NCBI RefSeq assembly: GCF_017573545.1
Contig: NZ_JAGEOK010000003.1
Span: forward strand, 62,001-126,000
Length of the DNA: 64,000 nucleotides
DNA from: Actinomadura nitritigenes
Lineage (GTDB): Bacteria; Actinomycetota; Actinomycetes; Streptosporangiales; Streptosporangiaceae
Direction: 5' to 3'
In this document: positions 25,326-33,393 of the stretch, piece by piece
Layout: each line of letters opens with the position of its first letter
How positions within the stretch are numbered: the stretch's first letter is position 1
Position numbers and translations under genes: made by a program
Notes under the pieces: model-generated
Told to the model about the DNA's origin: nothing
What the model saw: the letters and a program-made list of their open reading frames with translations, nothing else
The model's database searches: none

Positions 25326-26322
25326 GGAAGGCTCCTCGATGGTCACCGTCTCGTGACGCCCTACCGTCCATTGTCGGCGACCCGGTCGCGACCGGGAAGG
25401 CGGCGGGGGCGCGGCGCACCCGCGTCCGCTGGGTGAGGGCCACGCAGACGAGGACACCGGCGGCGCCCACCGCCGTCACCGCGTCGATCGACTCGCCGAG
25501 CAGCAGCCACGACCAGCCGAGCGTCATCACCGGCTGGGCGAGCTGCACCTGGCTCGCGCGGGCGATCCCGGCCCGCGCCAGCCCCTCGTACCAGGCGAAG
25601 AAGCCGAGGTAGGCGGAGAAGGCGGTCACGTAGCCGAAGCCGAGCGCGGCGTGGCCCGTCCAGTGCGGGCGGGTCGTCGCGAGCAGGAGGCCGGTCACCG
25701 GGACCGTGATCGGCGCGGCCAGGACGAGCGCCCAGGAGATCACCCGCCAGCCGGGCATGTCGCGGGCGAGGCGGCCGCCCTCGGCGTAGCCCGCGGCTGC
25801 GGCCAGCAGCGCGCCGAACAGCAGCAGGTCGGCGGCGCTGAACCGGCCGGCGCCGCGGACCAGCGCGAAGCCGGTGACGCAGGCGGCCCCGGCGGCGCCG
25901 GCGAGCCAGAAGGCGCGGGACGGGCGCTCGCCCGCGCGCAGCGCGCCGAGGACGGCGGTCGCCGCCGGCAGCAGCCCGACCACGACGGCCGAGTGGGAGG
26001 ACGAGGCGCCCCGGTCGAGCGCGAGCGTGGACAGGATCGGGAACCCGAAGACCACCCCGGCGGCCGCGACGGCGAGCGCACCCCACTCGCGGCCGCGCGG
26101 CCGGCGGGCCCGGACCGATAGCAGTGCGATCGCGGCGAGGACGCTCGCGGCGGCCGACCGGCCGACCCCGATCAGGTAGGGGTCGAGGCCCTCCAGTCCG
26201 TACTCCGTGCCCGGAAGGGTGAAAGAGAAGATCAGCACGCCCAGTGCGGCGAGCCAGATGCCGAGCCCCGGCCTCGTGCCCGCTACCGGGCTGGGTGCAG
26301 TAGCGCTATCCTTGGTACTCAT
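25300..26322 (-). CDS. EamA/DMT family transporter
   Basis: This 340-residue inner-membrane protein has ten predicted membrane segments in two EamA repeats, with the typical text LGFFAWYEGLARAGIARASQ in the second. Such carriers export amino acids and other small metabolites; the substrate here is unknown. It starts at the ATG 26322, whose CAT complement shares the palindrome CATG with the start of the divergent MocR gene. Its basic C-terminal tail is encoded across the start of the di-iron protein gene. TATCGT (26333-26328 on the minus strand) ends five bases before the start codon. Confidence 0.88.
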   Translation of the reverse strand: MSTKDSATAPSPVAGTRPGLGIWLAALGVLIFSFTLPGTEYGLEGLDPYLIGVGRSAAASVLAAIALLSVRARRPRGREWGALAVAAAGVVFGFPILSTLALDRGASSSHSAVVVGLLPAATAVLGALRAGERPSRAFWLAGAAGAACVTGFALVRGAGRFSAADLLLFGALLAAAAGYAEGGRLARDMPGWRVISWALVLAAPITVPVTGLLLATTRPHWTGHAALGFGYVTAFSAYLGFFAWYEGLARAGIARASQVQLAQPVMTLGWSWLLLGESIDAVTAVGAAGVLVCVALTQRTRVRRAPAAFPVATGSPTMDGRASRDGDHRGAFHGRQADRS

Positions 26323-26335
26323 GAACAACGATAGC
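26305..26335. promoter_or_regulatory. MocR operator dyad holding two divergent leaderless promoters
   Basis: GCTATCCTTGGT (26305-26316) and the complement of 26324-26335, GCTATCGTTGTT, agree at 10 of 12 positions around a 7-bp spacer. The centre is base 26320, inside the CATG that forms both start codons. The plus -10 box TATCCT is in the left arm and the minus -10 box TATCGT in the right arm, so one bound dimer would cover both promoters. Each promoter lies within the other gene's coding sequence. Confidence 0.7.
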
Positions 26336-27709
26336 AGTGTGGCGGCTCTCGCCGACGCGCTGCGCACCGAGGTGGGCCGGCTGAGCCCGGGCGAGCGCCT
26401 GCCGTCGAGCCGGGCGCTGGTCGAGCGGCACCGCGTCAGCCCCGTCACGGTGTCGCGGGCCATCGGGCTGCTCGCCGCCGAGGGGCTGGTCGTCACGCGC
26501 CCGGGCGCGGGCGCCTTCGCCGCGCGGCGGCCCTCCCCCGCGTCCGAGCCCGCCGACTTCGGCTGGCAGGCGGTGGCGCTGGCGGGCCGCTCGGTGGACG
26601 CGGCGGGCGTGTCCTGGCTGCTCACCCCGCCGCCGGAGGGCACCGTCGCGCTCAGCGGCGGCTACCCGCACCCGAGCCTGCAGCCGGTCCGCGCCCTGGC
26701 GAACGCCGCGGGGCGGGCGGCCCGGCGGCCGAGCGCGTGGGACATGCCCCGGCCCGGCGGCGTGCCCGAGCTGCGCGCCTGGTTCGCCCGCGGCGTCGGC
26801 GGCGGCGTGTCCCCCGGCGACGTGACCGTCACCAACGGCGGGCAGCAGTCGCTCACGACCGTGCTGCGGGCGCTGCTCCCGCCCGGCGCGCCCGTCCTGG
26901 TCGAGTCGCCGACGTACCTCGGCGTGCTGGCCGTCGCGCGGGCGAGCGGGCTGCGGCCCGTCCCCGTGCCGGTGGACGCCGAGGGCGTCCGCCCCGACCT
27001 GCTCGCCGAGGCGTTCGCGATGAGCGGCGCGCGGGCGTTCTACTGCCAGCCGGCCTTCCACAACCCGACCGGGGCGGTGCTGAGCGCCGAACGGCGCGCG
27101 CGGGTCCTCGACGTCGCGCGCGCCGCCGGCGCCTTCGTCGTCGAGGACGACTACGCGCGGCACCTCGGCATCGACCCGCCCCCGCCGCCGCTGATCGCGC
27201 AGGACGCCGACGGCCGGGTCGTGCACATCGCCTCGCTCACCAAGGCCACCGCGCCGAGCCTGCGGATCGCCGCGGTGATCGCGCGCGGCCCGGTCGCCGA
27301 GCGGATCCGCGCGACGCAGCTCGTCGAGGAGTTCTTCCCGGCCCGTCCGCTGCAGGAGACGCTGCTCGAGCTCGTCAGCTCGCCGGGCTGGCCGCGGCAC
27401 CTGCGGGCGATCCGCACGGCGCTGCCTGCGCGCCGCGACGCACTGCGCGCCGCGCTCGCCCGGGACCTGCCGGAGCTGCGCCCGAACCGTCCGGCGGGCG
27501 GCCTCCACCTGTGGGTCCGGCTGCCGGACGGCGTCGACGACGTCGCGGTCGCCGACGCCGCCCTGCGCGCGGGCGTCCTGGTCAGCGCCGGGCGGCCGTT
27601 CTTCCCCGCCGAGCCGCCGGCGCCGTTCCTGCGGCTGAGCTACGGCAGCGCGTCGTCGGAGGCGGAGCTGGCGGAGGGCGTCCGGCGCCTCGCCACCGTC
27701 CTGCGCTGA
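26321..27709 (+). CDS. MocR-type GntR/aminotransferase regulator
   Basis: The 462-residue protein joins an N-terminal GntR winged helix (LPSSRALVERHRVSPVTVSR, about residues 26-45) to a fold-type I aminotransferase domain. The PLP lysine is in IASLTKATAPSLRIA, with NPTG in HNPTGAVL and the Asp pair in VVEDDYARHL. MocR proteins use PLP or a PLP-amino acid adduct as signal, and are often divergent from the transporter or enzyme they control. The ATG at 26321 shares two bases with the start of the EamA gene. TATCCT ends eight bases upstream, so translation is probably leaderless. Confidence 0.9.
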   Translation: MNNDSSVAALADALRTEVGRLSPGERLPSSRALVERHRVSPVTVSRAIGLLAAEGLVVTRPGAGAFAARRPSPASEPADFGWQAVALAGRSVDAAGVSWLLTPPPEGTVALSGGYPHPSLQPVRALANAAGRAARRPSAWDMPRPGGVPELRAWFARGVGGGVSPGDVTVTNGGQQSLTTVLRALLPPGAPVLVESPTYLGVLAVARASGLRPVPVPVDAEGVRPDLLAEAFAMSGARAFYCQPAFHNPTGAVLSAERRARVLDVARAAGAFVVEDDYARHLGIDPPPPPLIAQDADGRVVHIASLTKATAPSLRIAAVIARGPVAERIRATQLVEEFFPARPLQETLLELVSSPGWPRHLRAIRTALPARRDALRAALARDLPELRPNRPAGGLHLWVRLPDGVDDVAVADAALRAGVLVSAGRPFFPAEPPAPFLRLSYGSASSEAELAEGVRRLATVLR

Positions 27710-27739
27710 CGGCCCGCCCGGAGGCCGGCGCGCCGTGCG

Positions 27740-27786
27740 GTCAGGGCGCCGTGCGGTCGGGCCCCCGGGTCGTCAGGGCGCCGTGC
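27740..27786. repeat. Exact 15-bp direct repeat at the end of the VOC gene
   Basis: GTCAGGGCGCCGTGC occurs at 27740-27754 and again at 27772-27786, where the second copy covers the stop codon region of the VOC gene. A related CGCCGTGCGGTC lies at 27731-27742. This looks like a small local duplication between convergent genes. Confidence 0.6.
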
Positions 27787-28126
27787 AGAAGCAGAACTCG
27801 TTGCCCTCCGGGTCGCGCCACACCCGGAACGGGGCCCGCGGGTCGCCCATCGGCCCGCCGGCCGGGGTCGCGCCGAGCCGCGCGGCGCGCTCGCCGGCGG
27901 CGTGGATGTCGGGGACGTCCAGGTCGAAGTGGATCCGGTTCTTGATCGCCTTGCGCTCCGGGACGCGCTGGAACGACAGCACCGGGCCGCCCTCGCCGGC
28001 CGGCTCCAGGTCGAGCCAGTCGTCCTCGGCGGCGGCGGTCCGCACGCCGAGCAGCCCGCCCCAGAACGCGGCCAGCGCCTTCGGGTCGGCGCAGTCGACC
28101 ACGACGCCGAGCTTCAGGCCGGTCAT
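27773..28126 (-). CDS. VOC family (glyoxalase-like) protein
   Basis: The 117-residue single-domain protein has two beta-alpha-beta-beta-beta units of the vicinal oxygen chelate fold: LKLGVVVDCADPKALAAFWG at the start, RIHFDLDVPDI in the middle, and WRDPEGNEFCF at the end. A metal-binding His and Glu can be placed in the middle and final segments. VOC proteins include dioxygenases, isomerases and antibiotic-binding proteins; no substrate can be assigned. Its start overlaps the stop of the small upstream gene in ATGA, and both are read from the divergent promoter at 28.4 kb. Confidence 0.85.
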   Translation of the reverse strand: MTGLKLGVVVDCADPKALAAFWGGLLGVRTAAAEDDWLDLEPAGEGGPVLSFQRVPERKAIKNRIHFDLDVPDIHAAGERAARLGATPAGGPMGDPRAPFRVWRDPEGNEFCFCTAP

Positions 28127-28380
28127 CGGGCTCCTCCCACGGGACGGGCGATCCGCGCCGAGCGCGCGGTGGCGCGCCGGCAGTGCACCGGCTCAGGGCG
28201 GCGGACCGGACGCGCCGGAAGCAGGGCGCGGAGCCGGGCGCGCCTGCGCGCCGCGCGCTCCCTCGCCAGGGCGCCGGCGGTGAGCCGCGCCTCGACGATG
28301 TCGGCCTGCAGCCGCGCGAACTCCCGCCCGGCCCAGGCGTGCCGGGCCGCGAGGCCCGCCAGGTACGGCAGCGCGTTCAT
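28123..28380 (-). CDS. Arg/Ala-rich hypothetical protein (85 aa)
   Basis: I recognise no family. The product is strongly basic, with long helical stretches rich in Arg and Ala (LARERAARRRARLRALLPAR) and no membrane segment. The ATG at 28380 has GGGAGG at 5-base spacing, a strong ribosome-binding site. It forms a two-gene operon with the VOC gene through a four-base overlap. One copy of the shared operator lies 14 bases upstream. Confidence 0.6.
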   Translation of the reverse strand: MNALPYLAGLAARHAWAGREFARLQADIVEARLTAGALARERAARRRARLRALLPARPVRRPEPVHCRRATARSARIARPVGGAR

Positions 28381-28393
28381 CGCGCCTCCCTTC

Positions 28394-28465
28394 GTTGACA
28401 CCAGTGAAACGGTAACGATGGTGTCGGAATCGCGCAACCAGTAAAAGACGTTCACTGGTGTCGAC
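28394..28465. promoter_or_regulatory. Paired inverted operators in a divergent promoter
   Basis: GTTGACACCAGTGAA at 28394-28408 and TTCACTGGTGTCGAC at 28451-28465 are reverse complements with one mismatch in 15. A shorter copy, GATGGTGTCGG, lies at 28416-28426. The left copy sits just upstream of the small basic gene's ribosome-binding site, and the right one just before a plus-strand TAGGCT (28472-28477), so each of the two divergent promoters has its own site. The adjacent CGNR regulator is the likely ligand, by position. Confidence 0.65.
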
Positions 28466-28501
28466 GGTTGGTAGGCTGCTCACGGACGGGTGGAGGGACC
28501 G

Positions 28502-29047
28502 ATGGCGGACGCGCAGACCGACGACCCGGCCCTGCTGCTGCAGGACTTCGTCAACACGCTGGACCTCGACTCCGGCGCCGAGGGCCTCCCCGCGCCGGAG
28601 GCGCTGGCCGGATGGCTGGCCGGGCGCGGGCTCGTCCCGCCCGGGACGCCCGCCGGGCCCGCCGACCTGAGCACCGCGATCACCCTGCGCGAGGGCCTGC
28701 GCGAGGCCATGGCCGCCCACCACGGGCCGCAGGAGGCCGACTTCCCCGGCGATCTGGACGACGCGCTCGCCGCGCTGCCGCTGCGCGTCGACCTGACCGG
28801 GCCGCGGCCCGCGCTCGTCCCGCTCGACCCGCCCGCGACCGCCGCCGCGGGACTCGCCCGCCTCGCCGCCGCGATCATGGACGCGGCCGCCGCCGGGACG
28901 TGGCCGCGCCTCAAGGTCTGCCAGGAGGGCACCTGCCGCTGGGCGTTCCTCGACACGTCCAAGAACCGGTCGCGGTCCTGGTGCTCGATGCGCACCTGCG
29001 GCAACCGCACCAAGACCCGCGCCTACCGGGCCCGCAACCGCGCCTGA
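28502..29047 (+). CDS. CGNR zinc-finger regulator with ABATE domain
   Basis: The 181-residue protein has an N-terminal ABATE (ginI-like) domain, FVNTLDLDSGAEGLPAPEAL and onward, and a C-terminal CGNR zinc finger with cysteines in CQEGTC, WCSMRTCGNR. Proteins of this type are predicted transcription regulators in actinobacteria, often next to enzymes or exporters. The ATG at 28502 follows GGAGGG at 5-base spacing; the GTG twelve bases earlier lies on that site. It probably controls itself and the divergent small-protein/VOC operon through the repeats upstream. Confidence 0.87.
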   Translation: MADAQTDDPALLLQDFVNTLDLDSGAEGLPAPEALAGWLAGRGLVPPGTPAGPADLSTAITLREGLREAMAAHHGPQEADFPGDLDDALAALPLRVDLTGPRPALVPLDPPATAAAGLARLAAAIMDAAAAGTWPRLKVCQEGTCRWAFLDTSKNRSRSWCSMRTCGNRTKTRAYRARNRA

Positions 29048-29098
29048 GCCGGTGCCGGGCCCTAGGGTGTGCGGTGATCGTCCAGGAGAGGGGCTGCC

Positions 29099-29653
29099 AT
29101 GACCGCTGGTGGGGCCGATGCGGGGGTGCGGGACGCGCGGCGCGCGGACGCGGCCGCCGTCGCCGACATCCAGGTGCGCGCCTGGCGGCAGGCCTACCGC
29201 GACCTGCTCCCCGCCGGCGTCCTCGAGCGGGTGACCGGCCCGGACGCCCTGGAGGCGTGGCGGGAGCGCTGGGCGGACGCGGCGGCGAACCCGCCGAGCC
29301 CGCGGCACCGGCTGCTCGTCGCGGTCGCGTCCGACCTGGTCGTGGGGTTCGCGGCGCACGCCCCCGCCGAGGACGCCGACCTCGACGCCGCCACCACGGC
29401 CGAGCTGATCACGCTGCTGGTCGACCCGCTGCACGCCCGCGCCGGGCACGGCAGCCGGCTGCTCGCCGCCACCGTCGACCTGCTCCGCGAGGACGGCTTC
29501 ACCACCCTGATCAGCTGGGTCTTCGAGAAGGACGAGGTCATCCGGCGGTTCCTCGGCGGCGCGGGCTGGGCGCCCGACGGGACGGCCCGCACCCTCGACA
29601 TGGGCGAGCCCGTCCGGCAGATCCGGCTCCACACCGACATCGCCGTCCGGTAG
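29099..29653 (+). CDS. GNAT family N-acetyltransferase
   Basis: The 184-residue protein has the GNAT fold. The acetyl-CoA loop Q/R-x-x-G-x-G/A is seen as RAGHGSRL, after the strand TAELITLLVDPLHA, with a later ISWVFEKDEVIRRFLGGAGW typical of motif B. The acceptor is unknown. GGAGAGGGG lies before the ATG. It follows the CGNR gene by 51 bp on the same strand and may be cotranscribed. Confidence 0.85.
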   Translation: MTAGGADAGVRDARRADAAAVADIQVRAWRQAYRDLLPAGVLERVTGPDALEAWRERWADAAANPPSPRHRLLVAVASDLVVGFAAHAPAEDADLDAATTAELITLLVDPLHARAGHGSRLLAATVDLLREDGFTTLISWVFEKDEVIRRFLGGAGWAPDGTARTLDMGEPVRQIRLHTDIAVR

Positions 29654-29713
29654 CGGCGCCGTCCGGCGGGGGCCGGTGAGGGGCACGGGCCGTCCGGCCA
29701 TATCGTTGAGGCC

Positions 29714-31378
29714 GTGCCCGAGTCCACCTCCCTGACGCCGCATGCCCCGGCGACGCCGCCGAGCGCCGACCACCGCCGGTGGCTCGGCATGGTCGTCATC
29801 AGCCTGGGCGTCTCGCTGGTCGTCGTGGACGCCACCATCGTCGGCGTGCTGCTGCCGCGGATCGTGTCCGACCTGGACCTGACGACCGCCGGCGCGGAGT
29901 GGATCACCTCGGTGTACTCGCTGGTGTTCGCGGCCCTGCTGATCCCGTTCGGCCGGGCCGGCGACCTGTTCGGGCGGCGCCGGATGTTCGTGCTCGGCGT
30001 GGCGGTGTTCGCGGTCGCGAGCCTGGCCGCCGCGGCGGCGGGCGGCGGCGGCGCGCTGGTGGCCGCGCGGGCGGCGCAGGGCGTCGGCGCGTCGATGATC
30101 CTGCCCGCGACGCTGTCCACGGTGAACGCGGTGTTCACCGGACGGGACCGTGCCGTCGCGTTCGGGATCTGGGGCTCGATGATCAGCGGGATGGCCGCGC
30201 TCGGGCCGCTGGTCGGCGGGGCCGTCGCGACCGGCGGCGGCTGGCGCTGGGCGTTCGGGATCAACGTCCCGCTCGGCGCGGCCCTCATCGCGGGCGCGTT
30301 CCGGCTGATGCCGGAGACCCGCGCCGCGGGCACGGCCGCGCGGGGGGCGCTCCGCGAGATCGACTGGTCCGGGGCGGCGCTGTCGGCGCTCGGGCTCGCC
30401 GCCCTGGTGTGCGGGCTGATCGAGGGCCAGACGTACGGCTGGTGGGCGGCCACCCGGCGGTTCTCGGTGGCCGGGTTCGACTGGCCGGGCACGGCGGTGT
30501 CGCCCGTCCCGGTGGTGATCGCGCTCGGGATCGTGCTGATCGCGGCGCTGGTGGTCGTCGAGCGGGCGCGGGCGGCGGCGGGCCGTCCGGTGATGCTGGA
30601 CCTCGACCTGTTCCGGATCCCGAACTTCCGGCACGGCAACCTCGCCTCGTCCCTGATCAACGTGGGCGAGCTGGGGCTGCTGTTCATCCTGCCGCTGTTC
30701 CTGCTGGGCGTGCACGGCACGAACCCGCTGCAGATCAGCGTCGCGATCCTGCCGCTGGCCGTCGGGGCGTTCCTCACCGGCGGGTACGCGGGCAGGCTCG
30801 CCAACAAGCGCGGCGCGCACCGGGTCGTGCAGATCGGCATGGTGCTGGAGGTCGCCGCCGTCCTCGCCCTCGGCGTCACCGTGTCCGCGACCACCGGCGG
30901 ATTCGGGCTCGCGCCCTGGATGCTGCTGTACGGCCTGGGCCTCGGCCTGACGTCGGCGCAGCTGACGAACGTCTCGCTCGCGGACGTCCCGCCGGGGCAG
31001 GCCGGGCAGGCCTCCGGCACGCAGTCCACCGCGCGGCAGGTCGGCGCGGCCCTCGGCATCGCCCTGATCGGGACGGTGTTCGCCACGAGCCTCGGGCACG
31101 CGATGAGCGACCGGCTCGCCGGGACGGCGCTGGCGCCGGACGTGCAGGCGTCGGTGACCCGGCACCTGCGCGAGAGCGCCGGGACGTACGGACGTGATCT
31201 TCACGACAGTCCCGGCACGGCGGTCGAGGCGCACGCCGCGGACGCGAGCCTCGCCGTCGCGACCAGGCACGCCGCGCTCACGACCGCCGCGATCCTCGCC
31301 GCCGGGCTGGCCCTCTCGCTCCGGCTGCGCCCGAGCACTGATCGACATCGGGAAGAATCGGAACCCCAGGGCGGCTGA
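29714..31378 (+). CDS. MFS multidrug exporter, DHA2 family
   Basis: The 554-residue protein has about 14 membrane segments, as in EmrB/QacA drug:H+ antiporters. Motif C-like text appears in GPLVGGAVATGGGWRWAFGI, and the loop motif A in GRAGDLFGRRRMFV. The GTG at 29714 has TATCGT ending seven bases upstream and no ribosome-binding site, so it is probably leaderless. Substrate unknown; toxic organic compounds are the usual cargo. No dedicated TetR or MarR gene adjoins it. Confidence 0.9.
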   Translation: MPESTSLTPHAPATPPSADHRRWLGMVVISLGVSLVVVDATIVGVLLPRIVSDLDLTTAGAEWITSVYSLVFAALLIPFGRAGDLFGRRRMFVLGVAVFAVASLAAAAAGGGGALVAARAAQGVGASMILPATLSTVNAVFTGRDRAVAFGIWGSMISGMAALGPLVGGAVATGGGWRWAFGINVPLGAALIAGAFRLMPETRAAGTAARGALREIDWSGAALSALGLAALVCGLIEGQTYGWWAATRRFSVAGFDWPGTAVSPVPVVIALGIVLIAALVVVERARAAAGRPVMLDLDLFRIPNFRHGNLASSLINVGELGLLFILPLFLLGVHGTNPLQISVAILPLAVGAFLTGGYAGRLANKRGAHRVVQIGMVLEVAAVLALGVTVSATTGGFGLAPWMLLYGLGLGLTSAQLTNVSLADVPPGQAGQASGTQSTARQVGAALGIALIGTVFATSLGHAMSDRLAGTALAPDVQASVTRHLRESAGTYGRDLHDSPGTAVEAHAADASLAVATRHAALTTAAILAAGLALSLRLRPSTDRHREESEPQGG

Positions 31379-31421
31379 CACCCCCTGAACCCCTGTCGTC
31401 CCACGAGAACGAGCGGTAACT

Positions 31422-32288
31422 GTGGCCACGCTGAACCAATGGGTCGCCGGATCCCGGCCCCGCACCCTTCCCGCGTCCCTCGTTCCCGTCGTCGTCGGTA
31501 CGGGCGTCGCCGCCGGGATGGACCACGCCGTCTGGTGGCGCGCGCTGCTGGCGGCGTTCGTCGCGCTCGTCCTGCAGATCGGCGTGAACTACTCCAACGA
31601 CTACAGCGACGGCATCCGCGGCACCGACGAGGACCGCGTCGGGCCGCTGCGCCTCGTCGGCTCGAAGGTCGCGCCGCCCAAGCAGGTCCTCGCTGCCGCG
31701 CTCGGCTGCTTCCTGGCCGCCGCCGTCGCCGGGCTGGTGCTCGCCGCCGTCACCACCTGGTGGCTGCTGCTGGTCGGCGCGGTCGCGATCCTCGCCGCGT
31801 GGTTCTACACCGGCGGGAAGACCCCGTACGGCTACCGGGCCCTCGGCGAGGTGTCGGTCTTCGTGTTCTTCGGCCTCGTCGCCGTCGTCGGGACCGTGTA
31901 CGTGCAGGCCGAGAAGCTGCCCTGGGAGGGCTGGGCGGCGGCGGTGCCGGTCGGTCTGCTCGCCTGCGCGCTGCTGGTCGCCAACAACCTGCGCGACATC
32001 CCCACCGACCGCGAGTCGGGCAAGCGGACGCTCGCGGTCGTCCTCGGCGACCGCCGCACCCGGATCCTGTACGCCGCGTGCGCCGCGCTGCCGTTCATGT
32101 TCGTGCTGGTGCTGGCGGCGCCGCACCCGTGGGCGCTGATCGCGCTGCTCGCGGCGCCGCTGTCGATCCCGCCGACGCAGAAGGTGCTGGGCGGCGCGTC
32201 CGGCCCCGCCCTGATCCCGGTGCTGGGCGAGACCGGCCGCCTCCAGATCGCCTACGGGGTGCTGCTCGCCATCGGCCTGGCGCTCTGA
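31422..32288 (+). CDS. menA: 1,4-dihydroxy-2-naphthoate polyprenyltransferase
   Basis: The 288-residue UbiA-family membrane enzyme attaches the polyprenyl chain in menaquinone synthesis. The prenyl-diphosphate motif reads NYSNDYSDGIRGTDEDR, with a second Asp-rich motif in DIPTDRESGKRTLAV. About eight membrane segments are predicted. GTG start. Its 3' end overlaps the 3' end of the convergent membrane gene by 37 bp, with no hairpin between them. Other men genes are not in the window. Confidence 0.92.
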   Translation: MATLNQWVAGSRPRTLPASLVPVVVGTGVAAGMDHAVWWRALLAAFVALVLQIGVNYSNDYSDGIRGTDEDRVGPLRLVGSKVAPPKQVLAAALGCFLAAAVAGLVLAAVTTWWLLLVGAVAILAAWFYTGGKTPYGYRALGEVSVFVFFGLVAVVGTVYVQAEKLPWEGWAAAVPVGLLACALLVANNLRDIPTDRESGKRTLAVVLGDRRTRILYAACAALPFMFVLVLAAPHPWALIALLAAPLSIPPTQKVLGGASGPALIPVLGETGRLQIAYGVLLAIGLAL

Positions 32289-33277
32289 ACCGCGCGCCGG
32301 GCACCGCCGTGCTCGGCGAGCAGGAAAGCGCCGGTCAGGGCGATGACGAGCCCGGTGAGCGTGCCGCCGAGCGCGACCAGGCCGCTCGCCGGCGCCGCGT
32401 CGGCGCCGAGCGCGTCCGCCGCCGCCAGCGTCACGATCAGCCCGTACAGCGACCAGGCGAACATCGCGCCCGCGCCCACCCAGGCCGCCGCCAGCGGCAG
32501 GACGAACCGGGCCGGGCGGCGCGCCCGCCCCGCCAGCGCGAGGAGCCCCGCGGCGCCTCCCAGCGCGAGCAGGCCCCACACCCCGTCGAGGACCTGCTGC
32601 GGTGCGTTCCGGGCGGCCGCCAGGTCGTGCGGGAGCCCCGCCGTCCCGCCGAACGCCCAGAAGAAGTGCACGGCCGCGCAGACGGCGGCGGGGACGGCCG
32701 CTCCCCGCGCCAGCAGCATCTGCAGTGATCGGGTCGGCCCTTGAGGGACGTCAGCGGTGCGGACGGTGAAGACCTCCGGCCACCGCCGCCGCGCGTAGAG
32801 CACGAACGCGGTGAGCAGCCCGATCGCCTGCAGCGTGAACCCCGTGTAGACGACGCCGTACACCCAGCCCTGCAACGCGTTCCCGGCCCCCGTCACCGGC
32901 TCGGCGGACACCACGCTCTGGATCAGCGTCCCCAGCGGGACCGCGAGCGCGATCGGCGCGAGCAGCCCGGTCGCGATCCAGATCGGCGGCAGCACCAGCC
33001 ACGCCGGGACGCGCCGTCCCCACGGGAACGTGAACGCGCAGGCGACCAGCACTGCCAGCGCGTCCATGCCCAGCGTGATCGCGTTCCCGACGTACAGGAC
33101 GGAGTCCCGCGCCGCCGCGGCGTCGTTCCATCCGACGGTGCTGCCGGACAGCCAGGCGATCTTGATGGACAGGTAGGGGACGCAGGCGGCCACGGTCGCC
33201 GCGCAGACGGCGAGCCGCAGGGCGCCCGGGCCCCGGGCCGGCGCGCCCACGGCGAAGGGCTCAACTGGAACGGTCAT
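32252..33277 (-). CDS. Multipass membrane protein of unknown function
   Basis: I do not recognise a named family. The 341-residue protein has about eight membrane segments, beginning with LAVCAATVAACVPYLSIKIA, and short loops rich in Ala, Gly and Arg. The ATG at 33277 starts just before the first conserved hydrophobic region. No ribosome-binding site is obvious. It could be a small integral transporter or a sensor; nothing in the sequence shows an enzymatic motif. It converges on menA with overlapping ends. Confidence 0.65.
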   Translation of the reverse strand: MTVPVEPFAVGAPARGPGALRLAVCAATVAACVPYLSIKIAWLSGSTVGWNDAAAARDSVLYVGNAITLGMDALAVLVACAFTFPWGRRVPAWLVLPPIWIATGLLAPIALAVPLGTLIQSVVSAEPVTGAGNALQGWVYGVVYTGFTLQAIGLLTAFVLYARRRWPEVFTVRTADVPQGPTRSLQMLLARGAAVPAAVCAAVHFFWAFGGTAGLPHDLAAARNAPQQVLDGVWGLLALGGAAGLLALAGRARRPARFVLPLAAAWVGAGAMFAWSLYGLIVTLAAADALGADAAPASGLVALGGTLTGLVIALTGAFLLAEHGGARRAVQSARPMASSTP

Positions 33278-33339
33278 GCGTCGAGCATCGCCGCGCGCGC
33301 TCCGGCGCGCCTCCCGCCGCATGGGGAACCGGGACAGGT

Positions 33340-33365
33340 CCGCCTCCCCCGCGCGGGTGAGGCGG
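33340..33365 (-). terminator. Terminator hairpin after ung
   Basis: CCGCCTCCCCCGC pairs with GCGGGTGAGGCGG with one mismatch and a tight loop. It lies 29 bp past the ung stop on the minus strand. Confidence 0.55.
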
Positions 33366-33393
33366 GCCCGGTGCGGCGCTCAGCCCGCCGCGG

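Noticed and set aside
28193..31465. Very long minus-strand open frame opposite the CGNR, GNAT and MFS genes
   Set aside because: The translation is Arg/Gly/Pro-rich without domains, and it runs across three well-supported plus-strand genes and their promoters. It is a GC-bias shadow.
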